A stretch of 64,000 nucleotides of DNA from the NCBI RefSeq assembly GCF_001051235.1, contig NZ_CBTJ020000001.1:62001-126000 (forward strand), read 5' to 3'. Position numbers and translations under genes: made by a program. This document shows positions 8,601 through 17,159 of the stretch, piece by piece. Under the pieces are notes generated by a model. The model made no database searches and was not told the origin of the DNA. It worked only from the letters and a program-made list of their open reading frames with translations. The first letter of the stretch is position 1. Every line of letters starts with the position of its first letter. This stretch comes from Candidatus Competibacter denitrificans Run_A_D11. Its GTDB lineage: Bacteria; Pseudomonadota; Gammaproteobacteria; Competibacterales; Competibacteraceae.

Positions 8601-11413
8601 GTCGCCAGCCAGGGCAAGGTAAACCCCATGCGCTCTAACCCAACCAGCAACCCTACTAAGCCCAGCACGAAGGGCAGCGCCGCCCAACGGAACAACCGGA
8701 AATAGCCGATCAGTAGCAGACCAGTCACTACCCCTAACCCCACAGTCACCGGCCAACGCGCTGCAAGGCCACGATTTAGCAAAGCCAAGCCAAGCTGCAC
8801 CAGACCAACGGCCCAGAGCAGCGCCATCGCCTGTTCCAGCGGTTGGCGGATTAAAGTGGTAACGGATAATTCCGCAGATTCCGACAGCGATTCAACCGAG
8901 GGATTGTCGAGATCCTCCGCAGCTAACATGCGGCGCACCCGCAACCTCCAGGCCAAACGCCATAAAATGACCCATAGCGCCGCCACCAAAATAAACTCGA
9001 TAATCCCAGTGCCTGGTTCTGGGAAATAACCCCGCTTGACCAACAACCCAGCACCGGCGATGCAAGCCAGCACCCCATAGAACAACGCTTGCCGGTGCAA
9101 ACTTAAGCTCAGCCATAACAGCAGCGCACCCGCCAAAATGAGTAGCAGGATCGGCTCCAGGCGGCCAAACAGCGCAGGCCACAAGGCCAAGCCCATCAGC
9201 AAGAGCGCTAAGGCCACCGTCGCCAGCGCGCTCGTAACCCACACGCGGCGGTTCTCAGGCGATTGTCGGGGAGCGTGCAAGCCCAATGCGGCCCATAATC
9301 CCGCCAGGGCCAGCCAGCCGTAAGAGGTCTGCATGGCCCAATCCAGGCCGAACAGATCCGGTAGATACCCGATGGCGACCGCTGCCAATCCTGCGACCCC
9401 GTAACCGGCATAGCGCCAACGGGTATGAACTTCCGACGACGGCAACAGCCACTGAGTAGCGAGATAGGCGAGTCCCGCCGCCAAAGCAGCCGTCGTGAAA
9501 CCCAACCAACCCGGCGCATTGTGCGGCAAACTCCAGGCCATCAGCCCGACCAGAAGCACCGCAAAAGCTGCTATACACTGCTGGGCCATGAGCGGCCAAC
9601 GGGGGCCTGCCCAGCGGCCTAACAGCAATAGCGCCAGCAACCCTGGCGCTCCGGCTAAACCGTGCCAAGCCGGTGGCAGCCAATGCAGTAGAGCCGATCC
9701 ATACAGCCCCACCGTACAGCCAAATAGAAGATACAACGGCGGTAACGTTCGATAGCGCCACGCCATCCAACCGTATAACAACACCCCCAAAGCGAGTGTC
9801 AGCAACAGCGGCAGCGTGGACTGAAAGGCTATCGCGATAGCTACCGCTGATAAGCCGTAGAGGACAAAGGTGAAGCGGGACAGGAACGCATATTTGTTGA
9901 CCCACTCCTTAAGAGCGGCGTCCACCGGACAGAGCAGACCGCACAGTGCCATCAGGAATGGCCCCGTATAGCCCACCGGCAAAGCGTCAGGCCACAGCCA
10001 GGTCAAATGCACAAATGACACGATAGCGGTATAAGCCAGCATCCCAACGGCGTAATACGTAGTCAGCCGACGATCCACGAATAAGCGCCGCAACCACTCG
10101 CTGGCAAAAATCCATAAACCGTAACCAAGTAGTCCTAACAAGAGAGCGTGCAGCACCATCAAGACTCGCCAGTCAGGCACGAATCCAGCCAGTGGCGCGG
10201 CCAGTTGCACCGCCACCAATGCGGTCAAGAGCCGGGCATAACGGCCCTGCAACACTCGGTCGATCAGGGCAGCGGCCAGATTGGCCGCCCAAGCAAAGGC
10301 CACTAATGTCCCCATCGCCAGCACCAAACCGACGGTCATCGGTAGTGCATCACCGTGGCCTGTAACCACCAAGCGCGTGGACATTCCCAGCACCAAGGGT
10401 GCTAATAGCATCCCAAGCGTCACCAACATATTGCCGGCAACCGCCAGTTCCGGGCGCTTGCGTCGGAACTGATAACCGGCCCACAGCAGGAAAGCACTCG
10501 CAACGAATAAACTGGCGAAGACCACCAGTGCGTTAAGAAAGCCGGAGGTGTTAGCGATCAAGAACAACGCACCGGCGATAAAACAGAAGCCGCCCACGAA
10601 CCAGCCGACGTTCTGCGCTAGAAACGGCGCAATCAGCTTCGGCCAACCAGACATGGCCTGCAATGCCTTTTCCAGGGGACTTGGTGGCGCAGGCCGCCAA
10701 GCGGTGGCGTCCAGTGCGGTCATGTCCTTGACCACTCGCCCAGCAGGTAGCGCCGCCTCCACCACGGGACGCGCTATCGGTCGCTTAGCCGATTCTTCGG
10801 CATCACTTGGGCCAGCCGGAATAGCAGGGGGCACCGGCGAGGCCGCAGCCGACGGAGCGACCGTCCAGGCTGGCAACGGCGGTATCGTCACCGGCAAGGG
10901 TTCTTCATCGGTGACATGCTCTGGAGCGGCTCTCTTCTGAAGATCCGGGACAGCCGCTACGGTGGCCGGCGACCAGGGCGGCAATCCTGGCGGCGTTTCG
11001 GCTCCTTGTGCTAGCAACCGCCACGCCGCTAGCCGCCGCCGCTGCCAGTTGGCATCCTCTGCCTGTACTCCACTTTCTCCCAGATGCCGTTGCCAAAGCC
11101 GATCCAATCCGCTGGCGAGTTGCTGGTGCTGGGCTGAAGCCAAGGCGCCCGAATCGAGCAACCGGTTTAACTCCAGCCGTAACAGCACCAGATTTTCCAT
11201 ATCGACCGGCCCATAGCGCGAATCACCGCCGGCCAAATCGAGAATTGGCGGCGACCGCTCAAGCGGTGGTGACGCTTCTATCGGCCTGGACGGCTCCGCT
11301 AATCCGTCGCGTAATAACCGGACCTGACGACGCGCGATGACCAAAGCGATCAATAGGATGATCGGTGAAATCAGCCAGGCTCCAAGCAGTACTATCAAGA
11401 AGACTAATTCCAT
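5669..11413 (-). CDS. Giant polytopic membrane protein of unknown function (1914 aa)
   Basis: A 1914-residue protein I do not recognise with certainty. It begins with one hydrophobic helix (about residues 4-28). A roughly 230-residue Pro/Ala-rich soluble segment with short helical parts follows. Next comes a segment beginning near WPKLIAPFLAQNVGWFVGGF, from which dozens of closely packed, Leu/Ala/Trp-rich transmembrane helices run to the C-terminus, broken by only short loops. This soluble N-part plus very many TMs recalls DUF2339-type proteins but is about twice their size. No catalytic motif is visible. The frame is intact over 5.7 kb, so it is under coding constraint. It starts 47 bp after pspA on the same strand, which suggests a shared role in envelope stress or membrane integrity. 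That link is inference from position. Confidence 0.85.
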   Translation of the reverse strand: MELVFLIVLLGAWLISPIILLIALVIARRQVRLLRDGLAEPSRPIEASPPLERSPPILDLAGGDSRYGPVDMENLVLLRLELNRLLDSGALASAQHQQLASGLDRLWQRHLGESGVQAEDANWQRRRLAAWRLLAQGAETPPGLPPWSPATVAAVPDLQKRAAPEHVTDEEPLPVTIPPLPAWTVAPSAAASPVPPAIPAGPSDAEESAKRPIARPVVEAALPAGRVVKDMTALDATAWRPAPPSPLEKALQAMSGWPKLIAPFLAQNVGWFVGGFCFIAGALFLIANTSGFLNALVVFASLFVASAFLLWAGYQFRRKRPELAVAGNMLVTLGMLLAPLVLGMSTRLVVTGHGDALPMTVGLVLAMGTLVAFAWAANLAAALIDRVLQGRYARLLTALVAVQLAAPLAGFVPDWRVLMVLHALLLGLLGYGLWIFASEWLRRLFVDRRLTTYYAVGMLAYTAIVSFVHLTWLWPDALPVGYTGPFLMALCGLLCPVDAALKEWVNKYAFLSRFTFVLYGLSAVAIAIAFQSTLPLLLTLALGVLLYGWMAWRYRTLPPLYLLFGCTVGLYGSALLHWLPPAWHGLAGAPGLLALLLLGRWAGPRWPLMAQQCIAAFAVLLVGLMAWSLPHNAPGWLGFTTAALAAGLAYLATQWLLPSSEVHTRWRYAGYGVAGLAAVAIGYLPDLFGLDWAMQTSYGWLALAGLWAALGLHAPRQSPENRRVWVTSALATVALALLLMGLALWPALFGRLEPILLLILAGALLLWLSLSLHRQALFYGVLACIAGAGLLVKRGYFPEPGTGIIEFILVAALWVILWRLAWRLRVRRMLAAEDLDNPSVESLSESAELSVTTLIRQPLEQAMALLWAVGLVQLGLALLNRGLAARWPVTVGLGVVTGLLLIGYFRLFRWAALPFVLGLVGLLVGLERMGFTLPWLATVAVLYVLLVWRVAVVMLAQPAIERLVQVLDFTVPGGADGRRQVEESLFGFALLVAALLVAASPGLTFLGLPALALLPALVLAGLLFLVGSWHYRSARYAYAVLITLTVIGWLLEADWTSPSWLGLGQPLVNALLSAGMALVGLGLESEKAVPLAYWRLPVQRSSTLLYLLALAGALLAGLLGDIRLPILLALLCVALLPVARPWPNAAAWRGFGLALLSSALAWSLAGWGDFSRLTEVWLVVGWGYALWFDGNLLLPRWNARHPGWAVAPDIWPLLGLVCVLGGGVFGVMAGVLSPAVGLVAVALYLFLVLRNTAWPGMAWLAVGTLTAVGLFAGADLAWWSSAADISGLSQVLVRVVVALLWLNGIFFLGALWQRHGQRWAHGLGWRQANLAGPLFWLPFAVFVLLLVRLGWLECGLFWRWALPEPALWGLIAATLLLTATAGHAFHLRPKTLQAHGVLLALVLLLAAIFLKLALPLPWMPLVLACWNGALLLAWHYRADRWLVWRSALGHWLAVLPALILALLWTLTGFEWGSITATLGVLSVVVLAQGWWQSEAARLKLGLVLGLAASYTAWLIGTTGLPVRVLGALTPWYALQTVFLMLILMSVQSRLTAWLSDQIARVNEGISGRLYEVEQALQEALPWLLTLTLLWLGAHVGARLAYETGWGAVAWNFDPSANSLPAGMTMLLLVGLAGVRAWRQPNEARWIYATALLLGLLGAYGRLVWFGLAPLMVGDTVLLLAAAYTAFLLHQWTASRPLYRLALLLPLLALMTVPWQLASAWTGGALLAVAVLYLSLAGTLRNPLPLYLGVLALNGAVYLWAPLWAGRYGLWQFYLIPAAVSVLVLLHLHRRELRPKVLSTARLAALSALYAGAGLDVFLRPELWVFVLALALALAGVILGIALRVRAFLYAGVAFLVLNVLGQLLRFYPDQGLSRALILIGLGALITVGMVLFNLKREEIMQRIRIVRADLAAWE

Positions 11414-11460
11414 GATCGCTCTTTACTCCACAGATGAACCCGTCACCCCGCAGCGCCCGC

Positions 11461-12138
11461 TCATTCCTTGCGGGTCACTTGCTGCTTGAGCGCAGCAAGT
11501 TCTAGCTCCACTTCAGTATGGGTTTCCATCTTCAGGAACTCCCGTTCGATTTGGCTGTACTCTCCGTATAGCTCTTCGCGTGCTTCCATCACCGATTCCA
11601 TTTCGCTCACCTTATCTGCCATCCGACCGAACGAATTGTTGAGATCAAGGCCGGTCTGGAAGCGGTCGCGGACGTAATCCATCTGTTCACGCGCTTGCGC
11701 CGCCCGCTGCCGAGCGACCAAGCTGCCTTTTTTCAATCGTGCTTCTTCTAGCTTCATCTCCAGCGCCCGTAATTGGGTTTTGAGACGTTCGCTAGTCCGC
11801 CGTGCCGATTCCCAAGACATCTCCAGATTGGCAACGATATGATCGTGGTCTTTCTTGCGCATCAGCGCCTCCCGCGCGAGCGCTTCATTGCCAGATTCCA
11901 CTGCGCGTCGCGCGCGTCCATGCCATTCTTCAGCCTGCCGTCGCTGGCTCTCTAGCTCCTTGGCCAACTGCTTTTCGCTGGCAACCGCATCAATCACTCC
12001 TTCGCGAGCACTGTTGATGTTCTCCTCCATCTCGCGAATGAGTTGTTTGATCAACCGTTCCGGGTCCTCGACCCGATCTACCAGATCATTGAGATTAGCG
12101 GTAATAACGTCGCTGATACGCTTGAATAGATTAGCCAT
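11461..12138 (-). CDS. pspA: PspA/IM30 family membrane-stress protein
   Basis: The protein has 225 residues from the ATG at 12138, which has a strong GGAGGCG ribosome site; an upstream in-frame ATG at 12174 lacks support. It is almost entirely coiled coil (about residues 25-215) and starts with the amphipathic helix MANLFKRISDVITANLNDLV typical of PspA/Vipp1. These proteins form ESCRT-III-like oligomers on the inner membrane and, in enterobacteria, also restrain PspF. No pspF, pspB or pspC is adjacent. Instead, a giant membrane protein follows at 47 bp, so this PspA probably works with that partner. Confidence 0.93.
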   Translation of the reverse strand: MANLFKRISDVITANLNDLVDRVEDPERLIKQLIREMEENINSAREGVIDAVASEKQLAKELESQRRQAEEWHGRARRAVESGNEALAREALMRKKDHDHIVANLEMSWESARRTSERLKTQLRALEMKLEEARLKKGSLVARQRAAQAREQMDYVRDRFQTGLDLNNSFGRMADKVSEMESVMEAREELYGEYSQIEREFLKMETHTEVELELAALKQQVTRKE

Positions 12139-12180
12139 ATTCGCCTCCAATGAGTGACAATTTAGGGAAAGCATAGTCGG

Positions 12181-12186
12181 ATTATA
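12181..12186 (-). promoter_or_regulatory. Candidate pspA -10 box
   Basis: TATAAT on the minus strand lies 43 bp upstream of the pspA ATG, after an AT-rich stretch. The best -35 candidate (TGTTCA, 17-bp spacing) is poor. No GG-N10-GC sigma-54 signature was found here, unlike the enterobacterial psp operon. Confidence 0.4.
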
Positions 12187-12361
12187 GGGGAGAATTAATC
12201 TTATGAACAGTGTTTAATTTTAATTTTTTAAGAATCTGTCAAATCATCGATACCCAGCCATTCCAGGAATTCCGCTAGCCGCCGAGCGGGTTTTAGTCTG
12301 CTATCATGACGCGCTCGCACCGGACACCCCGGCCCCTGTTCCGCACATCACCCGAACCGCC

Positions 12362-13162
12362 ATGAACCCAGTTTTAACGATAGCTCAGCGTGCCGCTCTC
12401 AGCGCCGGCCGCATCCTGCTTCGCCATTTCGATCACCTCGAACGGCTCAATGTCACCGCTAAACAGCGCAATGACTTCGTTAGCGACGCCGATCTGCAAG
12501 CCGAGCAAGAGATCATCCAAACCTTGCGCAAGAGTTATCCCAATCACGCCATCCTCGCCGAGGAGAGCGGTGCCCAACCGGGACAAGAAGAGTATCAATG
12601 GGTCATCGACCCATTAGACGGCACCACGAATTTCCTGCACGGCATTCCGCACTTCGCTGTTTCCATCGCTTTGCGCCATAAAAACCGTCTGGAAGCGGCC
12701 CTGATTTACGATCCAATCCGGCAAGAGATGTTTACCGCTGCACGCGGTGGCAGCGCGCAGATGAACGACCGGCGCATCCGGGTCAGCGGCGTCAACGCGC
12801 TGGAAAACTCGCTCTTAGGCACCGGATTTCCGTTCCGCCATCCCACCCATCAGCCGGCTTACCTCAACATGTTCAGTGGCCTGTTCGGTAAGTGCATGGA
12901 GATTCGCCGGGCTGGGGCCGCGTCGCTGGATCTAGCTTATGTCGCTTGCGGCCGCTTAGATGCGTTTTGGGAGATTGGCTTAAAACCGTGGGATATCGCG
13001 GGCGGCGCTTTGTTGGTACAAGAAGCAGGCGGGCTGGTTAGCGACTTCGGCGGCGGCAACGACTTTATGCAAACGGGCAATATCGTTGCCGGTAATCCGA
13101 AACTATTCAAAGCGTTGCTACAAGAGATTCAGCCTCACCTCACCTCTGAGCTAGCCCGTTAG
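12362..13162 (+). CDS. suhB: Inositol-1-monophosphatase family protein (SuhB)
   Basis: A 266-residue Mg-dependent phosphatase of the FIG/IMPase superfamily. The metal-binding motifs are present: EES at about residue 67 (ILAEESGA), WVIDPLDGTTNF (DPxDGT) at about 80-91, and the C-terminal WDIAGGALLVQEAGG. In gammaproteobacteria SuhB acts on myo-inositol-1-phosphate in vitro and also joins the rRNA antitermination complex, so its main cellular role may be non-catalytic. The gene is monocistronic, and its last bases overlap the end of convergent nadE by 4 bp. Confidence 0.95.
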   Translation: MNPVLTIAQRAALSAGRILLRHFDHLERLNVTAKQRNDFVSDADLQAEQEIIQTLRKSYPNHAILAEESGAQPGQEEYQWVIDPLDGTTNFLHGIPHFAVSIALRHKNRLEAALIYDPIRQEMFTAARGGSAQMNDRRIRVSGVNALENSLLGTGFPFRHPTHQPAYLNMFSGLFGKCMEIRRAGAASLDLAYVACGRLDAFWEIGLKPWDIAGGALLVQEAGGLVSDFGGGNDFMQTGNIVAGNPKLFKALLQEIQPHLTSELAR

Positions 13163-14793
13163 CGCCGAAACCCTGAAGTGATCGGATAGCGGCGGTCGCG
13201 GCCAAACGCGCGCGGCGTAATGCGTACGCCAGGCGCCGCCTGACGGCGCTTGTATTCATTGACGATCACCAGCCGCGCCACCCGCTCCACCGTCGCCCGA
13301 TCAAACCCTGCCGCGATCAATTCCTCAACCGAGCGGTCTTGCTCCACGTAGCCGTGAAGAATGGCGTCCAATACATCGTAGGGCGGCAGGCTGTCCTGAT
13401 CGGTTTGATCCGGCCGCAATTCCGCTGACGGCGGCCGGTCGATTACCCGTTGCGGAATCACCGGCGACAGGCTGTTGCGATAGGCCGACAGTCGATACAC
13501 CATCGTTTTCAGCACATCCTTAATCGGCGCGAAACCGCCCGCCATGTCACCGTACAATGTGGAATAGCCGACCGCCGTTTCGCTCTTGTTGCCGGTGGTC
13601 AACACCATCTTGCCGGTCTTGTTGGAAATCGCCATCAGCAACACACCGCGGCAGCGGGCTTGGATATTCTCCTCGGCGATACCCGGCGGCAACCCGGCAA
13701 ACACCGGCTGCAACACCTGCAAGAAGGCTTGAAAGGTCGGCTCGATGGGCAGCGTGTAATAGTTAACGCCCAAGGCGTTGGCTTCCAATTCGGCATCGGT
13801 ATTACTCATATCGGCGGTGTAGCGCGAGGGCATCGACACCGCCTCGACCCGCTCCGCACCCAAAGCATCCACCGCGATGGCCAGGGTCAGCGCCGAGTCG
13901 ATACCGCCGGATAAACCCAGCACCACGCCGGGAAAACCGTTTTTCTGCACGTAATCGCGCACGCCCAGCACTAAGGCTTGATAGATGCCTTCTTCCAAAC
14001 CCGGCTCGGCGGCAATTGGCCCCTGAACGGGCACCAGACCGGTCTCAGTGTGCTGAAAATCGACTGGATAGAGACCTTCTGCAAAGAAAGGCGCTCGTTG
14101 GATCAACGTACCGTCCGCACCGACCACCATCGACCCGCCGTCGAACACCAATTCGTCCTGGCCACCGAGCAGGTTAACGTAAACGATGGGAACGCCGTTC
14201 TCCGCGACCCGCTGGCGCAGCACATCCAGCCGTTGATTGCCTTTACCAGCGTGGTAGGGCGAGGCGTTGAGGTTCACCAACAATTGTGCCCCAGCCTGGG
14301 TGGCTTGCGCCATCGGGTCAGGCTGCCAGGCATCTTCGCAAACCGTCATGCCGACCCGAACGCCTTTAACCGTTGCGATGCCCGGCTCGGTCCCGGCGAT
14401 AAAATAGCGTTTCTCGTCGAACACGCTGTAGTTCGGCAGTAGTTGCTTGCAGTAAGTCGCCTGGATCGCGCCATCGTCCAGCAGCACAGCCGCATTACGC
14501 AACCCTGCCGATGTCCTATTGGGGCAACCGATCACGGCGGCGATGCCTGGCATCGCTTGGCGCAGCCGCTGTAGCGCCGGTTCGACCTGAGCGATAAAGC
14601 CAGGACGCAACAGCAAATCTTCCGGCGGATAGCCGGTGAGCGCCAGTTCGGGAAAAACGATCAGATCGGCCTGCAACCGGTCGCGCGCCGCCAGCGCGGC
14701 GGCGATGATTTTGTCGGTGTTACCGGCGATATCGCCGACCAGGAAATTCAACTGGGCCATCACGACCCGAAAAGGGGTAGCGGGAGCGATCAT
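13159..14793 (-). CDS. nadE: Glutamine-dependent NAD+ synthetase
   Basis: Catalyses the last step of NAD+ synthesis, amidating nicotinate adenine dinucleotide with ammonia taken from glutamine. The 544-residue protein has two domains. The N-terminal carbon-nitrogen hydrolase (glutaminase, about 1-265) shows its triad: Glu in FPELALTGYPPEDLL, Lys in YCKQLLPNYSVFDEKRYF and Cys in TVCEDAW. The C-terminal synthetase (about 275-540) has the PP-loop GLSGGIDSALTLAI. The two-domain form does not need external ammonia, unlike the short E. coli NadE. The gene is convergent with suhB. Confidence 0.97.
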   Translation of the reverse strand: MIAPATPFRVVMAQLNFLVGDIAGNTDKIIAAALAARDRLQADLIVFPELALTGYPPEDLLLRPGFIAQVEPALQRLRQAMPGIAAVIGCPNRTSAGLRNAAVLLDDGAIQATYCKQLLPNYSVFDEKRYFIAGTEPGIATVKGVRVGMTVCEDAWQPDPMAQATQAGAQLLVNLNASPYHAGKGNQRLDVLRQRVAENGVPIVYVNLLGGQDELVFDGGSMVVGADGTLIQRAPFFAEGLYPVDFQHTETGLVPVQGPIAAEPGLEEGIYQALVLGVRDYVQKNGFPGVVLGLSGGIDSALTLAIAVDALGAERVEAVSMPSRYTADMSNTDAELEANALGVNYYTLPIEPTFQAFLQVLQPVFAGLPPGIAEENIQARCRGVLLMAISNKTGKMVLTTGNKSETAVGYSTLYGDMAGGFAPIKDVLKTMVYRLSAYRNSLSPVIPQRVIDRPPSAELRPDQTDQDSLPPYDVLDAILHGYVEQDRSVEELIAAGFDRATVERVARLVIVNEYKRRQAAPGVRITPRAFGRDRRYPITSGFRR

Positions 14794-14855
14794 GGCGGAC
14801 GGCGATCTCCTCGGCGACTGTCGGTCAATAAACCAACATTAAGGCTTGCAGATAG

Positions 14856-14879
14856 CAAAAGGGGCGCTTTCGCGCCCCC
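14856..14879 (-). terminator. Rho-independent terminator after sucD
   Basis: On the minus strand a 7-bp GC stem (GGGGCGC / GCGCCCC) closed by a GAAA loop is followed by TTTTGC. It sits 34 bp after the sucD stop codon and is a good intrinsic terminator for sucCD. Confidence 0.8.
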
Positions 14880-14912
14880 GATTGGCTGTAAACTCGGACA
14901 GGAATCCGACGA

Positions 14913-15788
14913 TTACGGGAAGAACTTCTTCATCGCCGCGCCGATATCGGCCGGAGAACGGACGATAGTCGCGCCCGCCGCTTCCAGCGCCGCGAACTTG
15001 TCAGCCGCCGTACCCTTGCCACCCATGATGATCGCGCCCGCATGGCCCATACGCTTGCCGGGAGGTGCGGTGACGCCGGCGATGTAGGCCACCACCGGCT
15101 TTTTGACATTGGCTTTGATGTAATCAGCCGCTTCTTCCTCGGCGCTGCCGCCGATTTCACCGACCATCACGATGCCTTCAGTCTGCGGGTCGTCCTTGAA
15201 CAGGGTGATGACATCGATAAAGCTCATGCCGTGAATCGGGTCGCCGCCGATGCCAACGCAGGTCGATTGCCCCAGCCCGGCGCGGGTGGTCTGATCGACT
15301 GCCTCATAAGTTAGGGTGCCGGAGCGGGAGACGATGCCGATTTTGCCAGGCTTGTGGATATGGCCGGGCATGATGCCCATCTTGCAGCCGCCGGGGGTGA
15401 TCACACCCGGACAGTTGGGGCCGATCAGATAGGTGTTGGGATAGTTGTTCATCAACACCGCTTTCACTTTCAGCATGTCCGTGACCGGAATGCCCTCGGT
15501 GATACAGGCGATAACCTTAATACCAGCCTCAGCCGCTTCCAAAATCGCGTCACCGGCGAAGGCCGCCGGCACGTAGATCATACTGGCCTCGGCCCCGGTG
15601 GCCTCGACCGCTTCGCGCACGGTGTTGAACACCGGCTTGTCCAAATGCTTGGTGCCGCCCTTACCGGGGCTGATGCCGCCGACCAGATTGGTACCGTAAG
15701 CGATGGACTGTTCAGAGTGGAAGGTGCCCTGCGAGCCGGTGAAGCCCTGGCAGATGACCTTGGTGTCTTTGTTGATCAGAATGCTCAT
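14913..15788 (-). CDS. sucD: Succinyl-CoA ligase (ADP-forming) subunit alpha
   Basis: Alpha subunit of the TCA-cycle enzyme that interconverts succinyl-CoA and succinate with phosphorylation of ADP (or GDP). The 291-residue length is standard. The N-terminal CoA-binding Rossmann domain contains [15 protein letters not shown]. The ligase domain carries the phosphohistidine segment ([14 protein letters not shown]) and [10 protein letters not shown]. It follows sucC by 43 bp and is read from the same promoter. In this cell the enzyme would receive succinyl-CoA from the TCA cycle and from methylmalonyl-CoA made by the ethylmalonyl-CoA pathway. Confidence 0.98.
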   Translation of the reverse strand: MSILINKDTKVICQGFTGSQGTFHSEQSIAYGTNLVGGISPGKGGTKHLDKPVFNTVREAVEATGAEASMIYVPAAFAGDAILEAAEAGIKVIACITEGIPVTDMLKVKAVLMNNYPNTYLIGPNCPGVITPGGCKMGIMPGHIHKPGKIGIVSRSGTLTYEAVDQTTRAGLGQSTCVGIGGDPIHGMSFIDVITLFKDDPQTEGIVMVGEIGGSAEEEAADYIKANVKKPVVAYIAGVTAPPGKRMGHAGAIIMGGKGTAADKFAALEAAGATIVRSPADIGAAMKKFFP

Positions 15789-15831
15789 GGTCGTCTCGTT
15801 CTCTCTAAATCGTGGAAACCGAATGCGCCGA

Positions 15832-16992
15832 TTACTTGACGGCGGCTACCGCCTTTTTGGCGGCATCGGTGAGATCGTCGGCGGCCATGATGTTCATGCC
15901 CGATTTGGCCAGCATCTCACGGCCCGCTTCCACGTTGGTGCCTTGCAGGCGCACCACCACGGGCAGGGTCAGCCCCACTTCCTTGACGGCGGCGATAATG
16001 CCTTCGGCGATGGTGTCGCAGCGGACGATGCCGCCGAAGATATTGACCAGAATCGCCTTGACCTTGGACGAAGACAGAATCAGTTTGAAGGCGCGAGCGA
16101 CACGCTCAGCGGTGGCACCGCCGCCCACATCCAGGAAGTTGGCTGGTTCGCCGCCTTGCAGTTTGATGACGTCCATAGTCGCCATCGCCAGGCCAGCGCC
16201 GTTGACCATGCAGCCGATACTGCCGTCCAGCGCCACGTAATTGAGGCCGATTTCGTGGGCAATATGCTCGCGCTCGTCTTCCTGGGTGGGATCGCGCATC
16301 TCGGCGGTGTCCTTGTGCCGGTAGAGGGCGTTGTCGTCCAGGCTGACCTTGGCGTCCAGCGCCATCACCTGACCGTCGGTAGTCACGATCAGCGGATTGA
16401 TCTCGACCATGCTGCAATCCTTTTGCGTGAACAGGTTATAAACCCCGCTCAAAACTTTAACCAGTTGATCAACCTGCTTCTTTTCCATGCCCATGCGGAA
16501 ACCCAGATCGCGCGCTTGGTACGGCTGAATGCCAGCGACCGGATCGACGGTAATGGTCAGAATCTTCTCGGGCGTCTTGGCGGCAACTTCTTCGATGTCC
16601 ATGCCGCCTTCCGAGGAGCCGATCAGGATCACGCGCTTCTTGCTGCGATCCACCAGCGCACTCAGATAATATTCCTTGGTGATGTCCACCCCGTCTTGAA
16701 TCAGCAGGGCGTGAACTTTGACACCATCCGCGCCGGTTTGCTTGGTCACCAGGGTCGATCCCAGCAGCTTGCCGGAGATATCCTCGACATCTTGCAGGCT
16801 GCGCGCCAGCTTGACGCCACCCGCCTTACCGCGACCGCCCGCGTGAACCTGGGCCTTGACCACCCAAAGTGGGCCGCCAATTTGCTTGGCCGCTTCGACC
16901 GCTTCCTGCTGGGAAGTGACCTTAATGCCGCGGGGTATCGCCACGCCGAATTGCTGTAGGAGTTCTTTTGCTTGGTATTCGTGCAGGTTCAT
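15832..16992 (-). CDS. sucC: Succinyl-CoA ligase (ADP-forming) subunit beta
   Basis: Beta subunit, with an N-terminal ATP-grasp fold that binds nucleotide and Mg2+ and a C-terminal ligase domain. From the ATG at 16992 the protein has 386 residues and begins [12 protein letters not shown], the family start; an upstream in-frame codon at 17055 would add 21 atypical residues. Visible motifs include [18 protein letters not shown] and [15 protein letters not shown], and the final domain has [11 protein letters not shown]. It is the first gene of the sucCD operon, divergent from pilS. Confidence 0.98.
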   Translation of the reverse strand: MNLHEYQAKELLQQFGVAIPRGIKVTSQQEAVEAAKQIGGPLWVVKAQVHAGGRGKAGGVKLARSLQDVEDISGKLLGSTLVTKQTGADGVKVHALLIQDGVDITKEYYLSALVDRSKKRVILIGSSEGGMDIEEVAAKTPEKILTITVDPVAGIQPYQARDLGFRMGMEKKQVDQLVKVLSGVYNLFTQKDCSMVEINPLIVTTDGQVMALDAKVSLDDNALYRHKDTAEMRDPTQEDEREHIAHEIGLNYVALDGSIGCMVNGAGLAMATMDVIKLQGGEPANFLDVGGGATAERVARAFKLILSSSKVKAILVNIFGGIVRCDTIAEGIIAAVKEVGLTLPVVVRLQGTNVEAGREMLAKSGMNIMAADDLTDAAKKAVAAVK

Positions 16993-17108
16993 GCGGATTA
17001 CATCCCCCTTTTTCAGTGAGGTTGTGATTGTACCCCGAAATCTCTCATCGTTCACGCCCGCCTTAAAATCGGTGACGGCCGGCCCATTCGGGCGCCGATG
17101 GAGTTACA

Positions 17109-17114
17109 ATTATA
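17109..17114 (-). promoter_or_regulatory. Candidate sucC -10 box
   Basis: TATAAT on the minus strand lies about 117 bp upstream of the sucC ATG, in the gap divergent with pilS. The matching -35 (TTTCTG at 17 bp) is weak. Confidence 0.35.
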
Positions 17115-17159
17115 GCTGATCATAACCCTTTCAGAAAAATCCCTTCCTCTTGCCTCGCT

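Noticed and set aside
12139..12361. Search for a sigma-54 psp-type promoter before pspA
   Set aside because: No GG-N10-GC signature was found on the minus strand; only a sigma-70-like TATAAT is present.
15703..16959. A 418-codon plus-strand frame opposite sucC/sucD
   Set aside because: An antisense shadow produced by high GC in third codon positions of sucCD; composition is His/Gln-rich without motifs.
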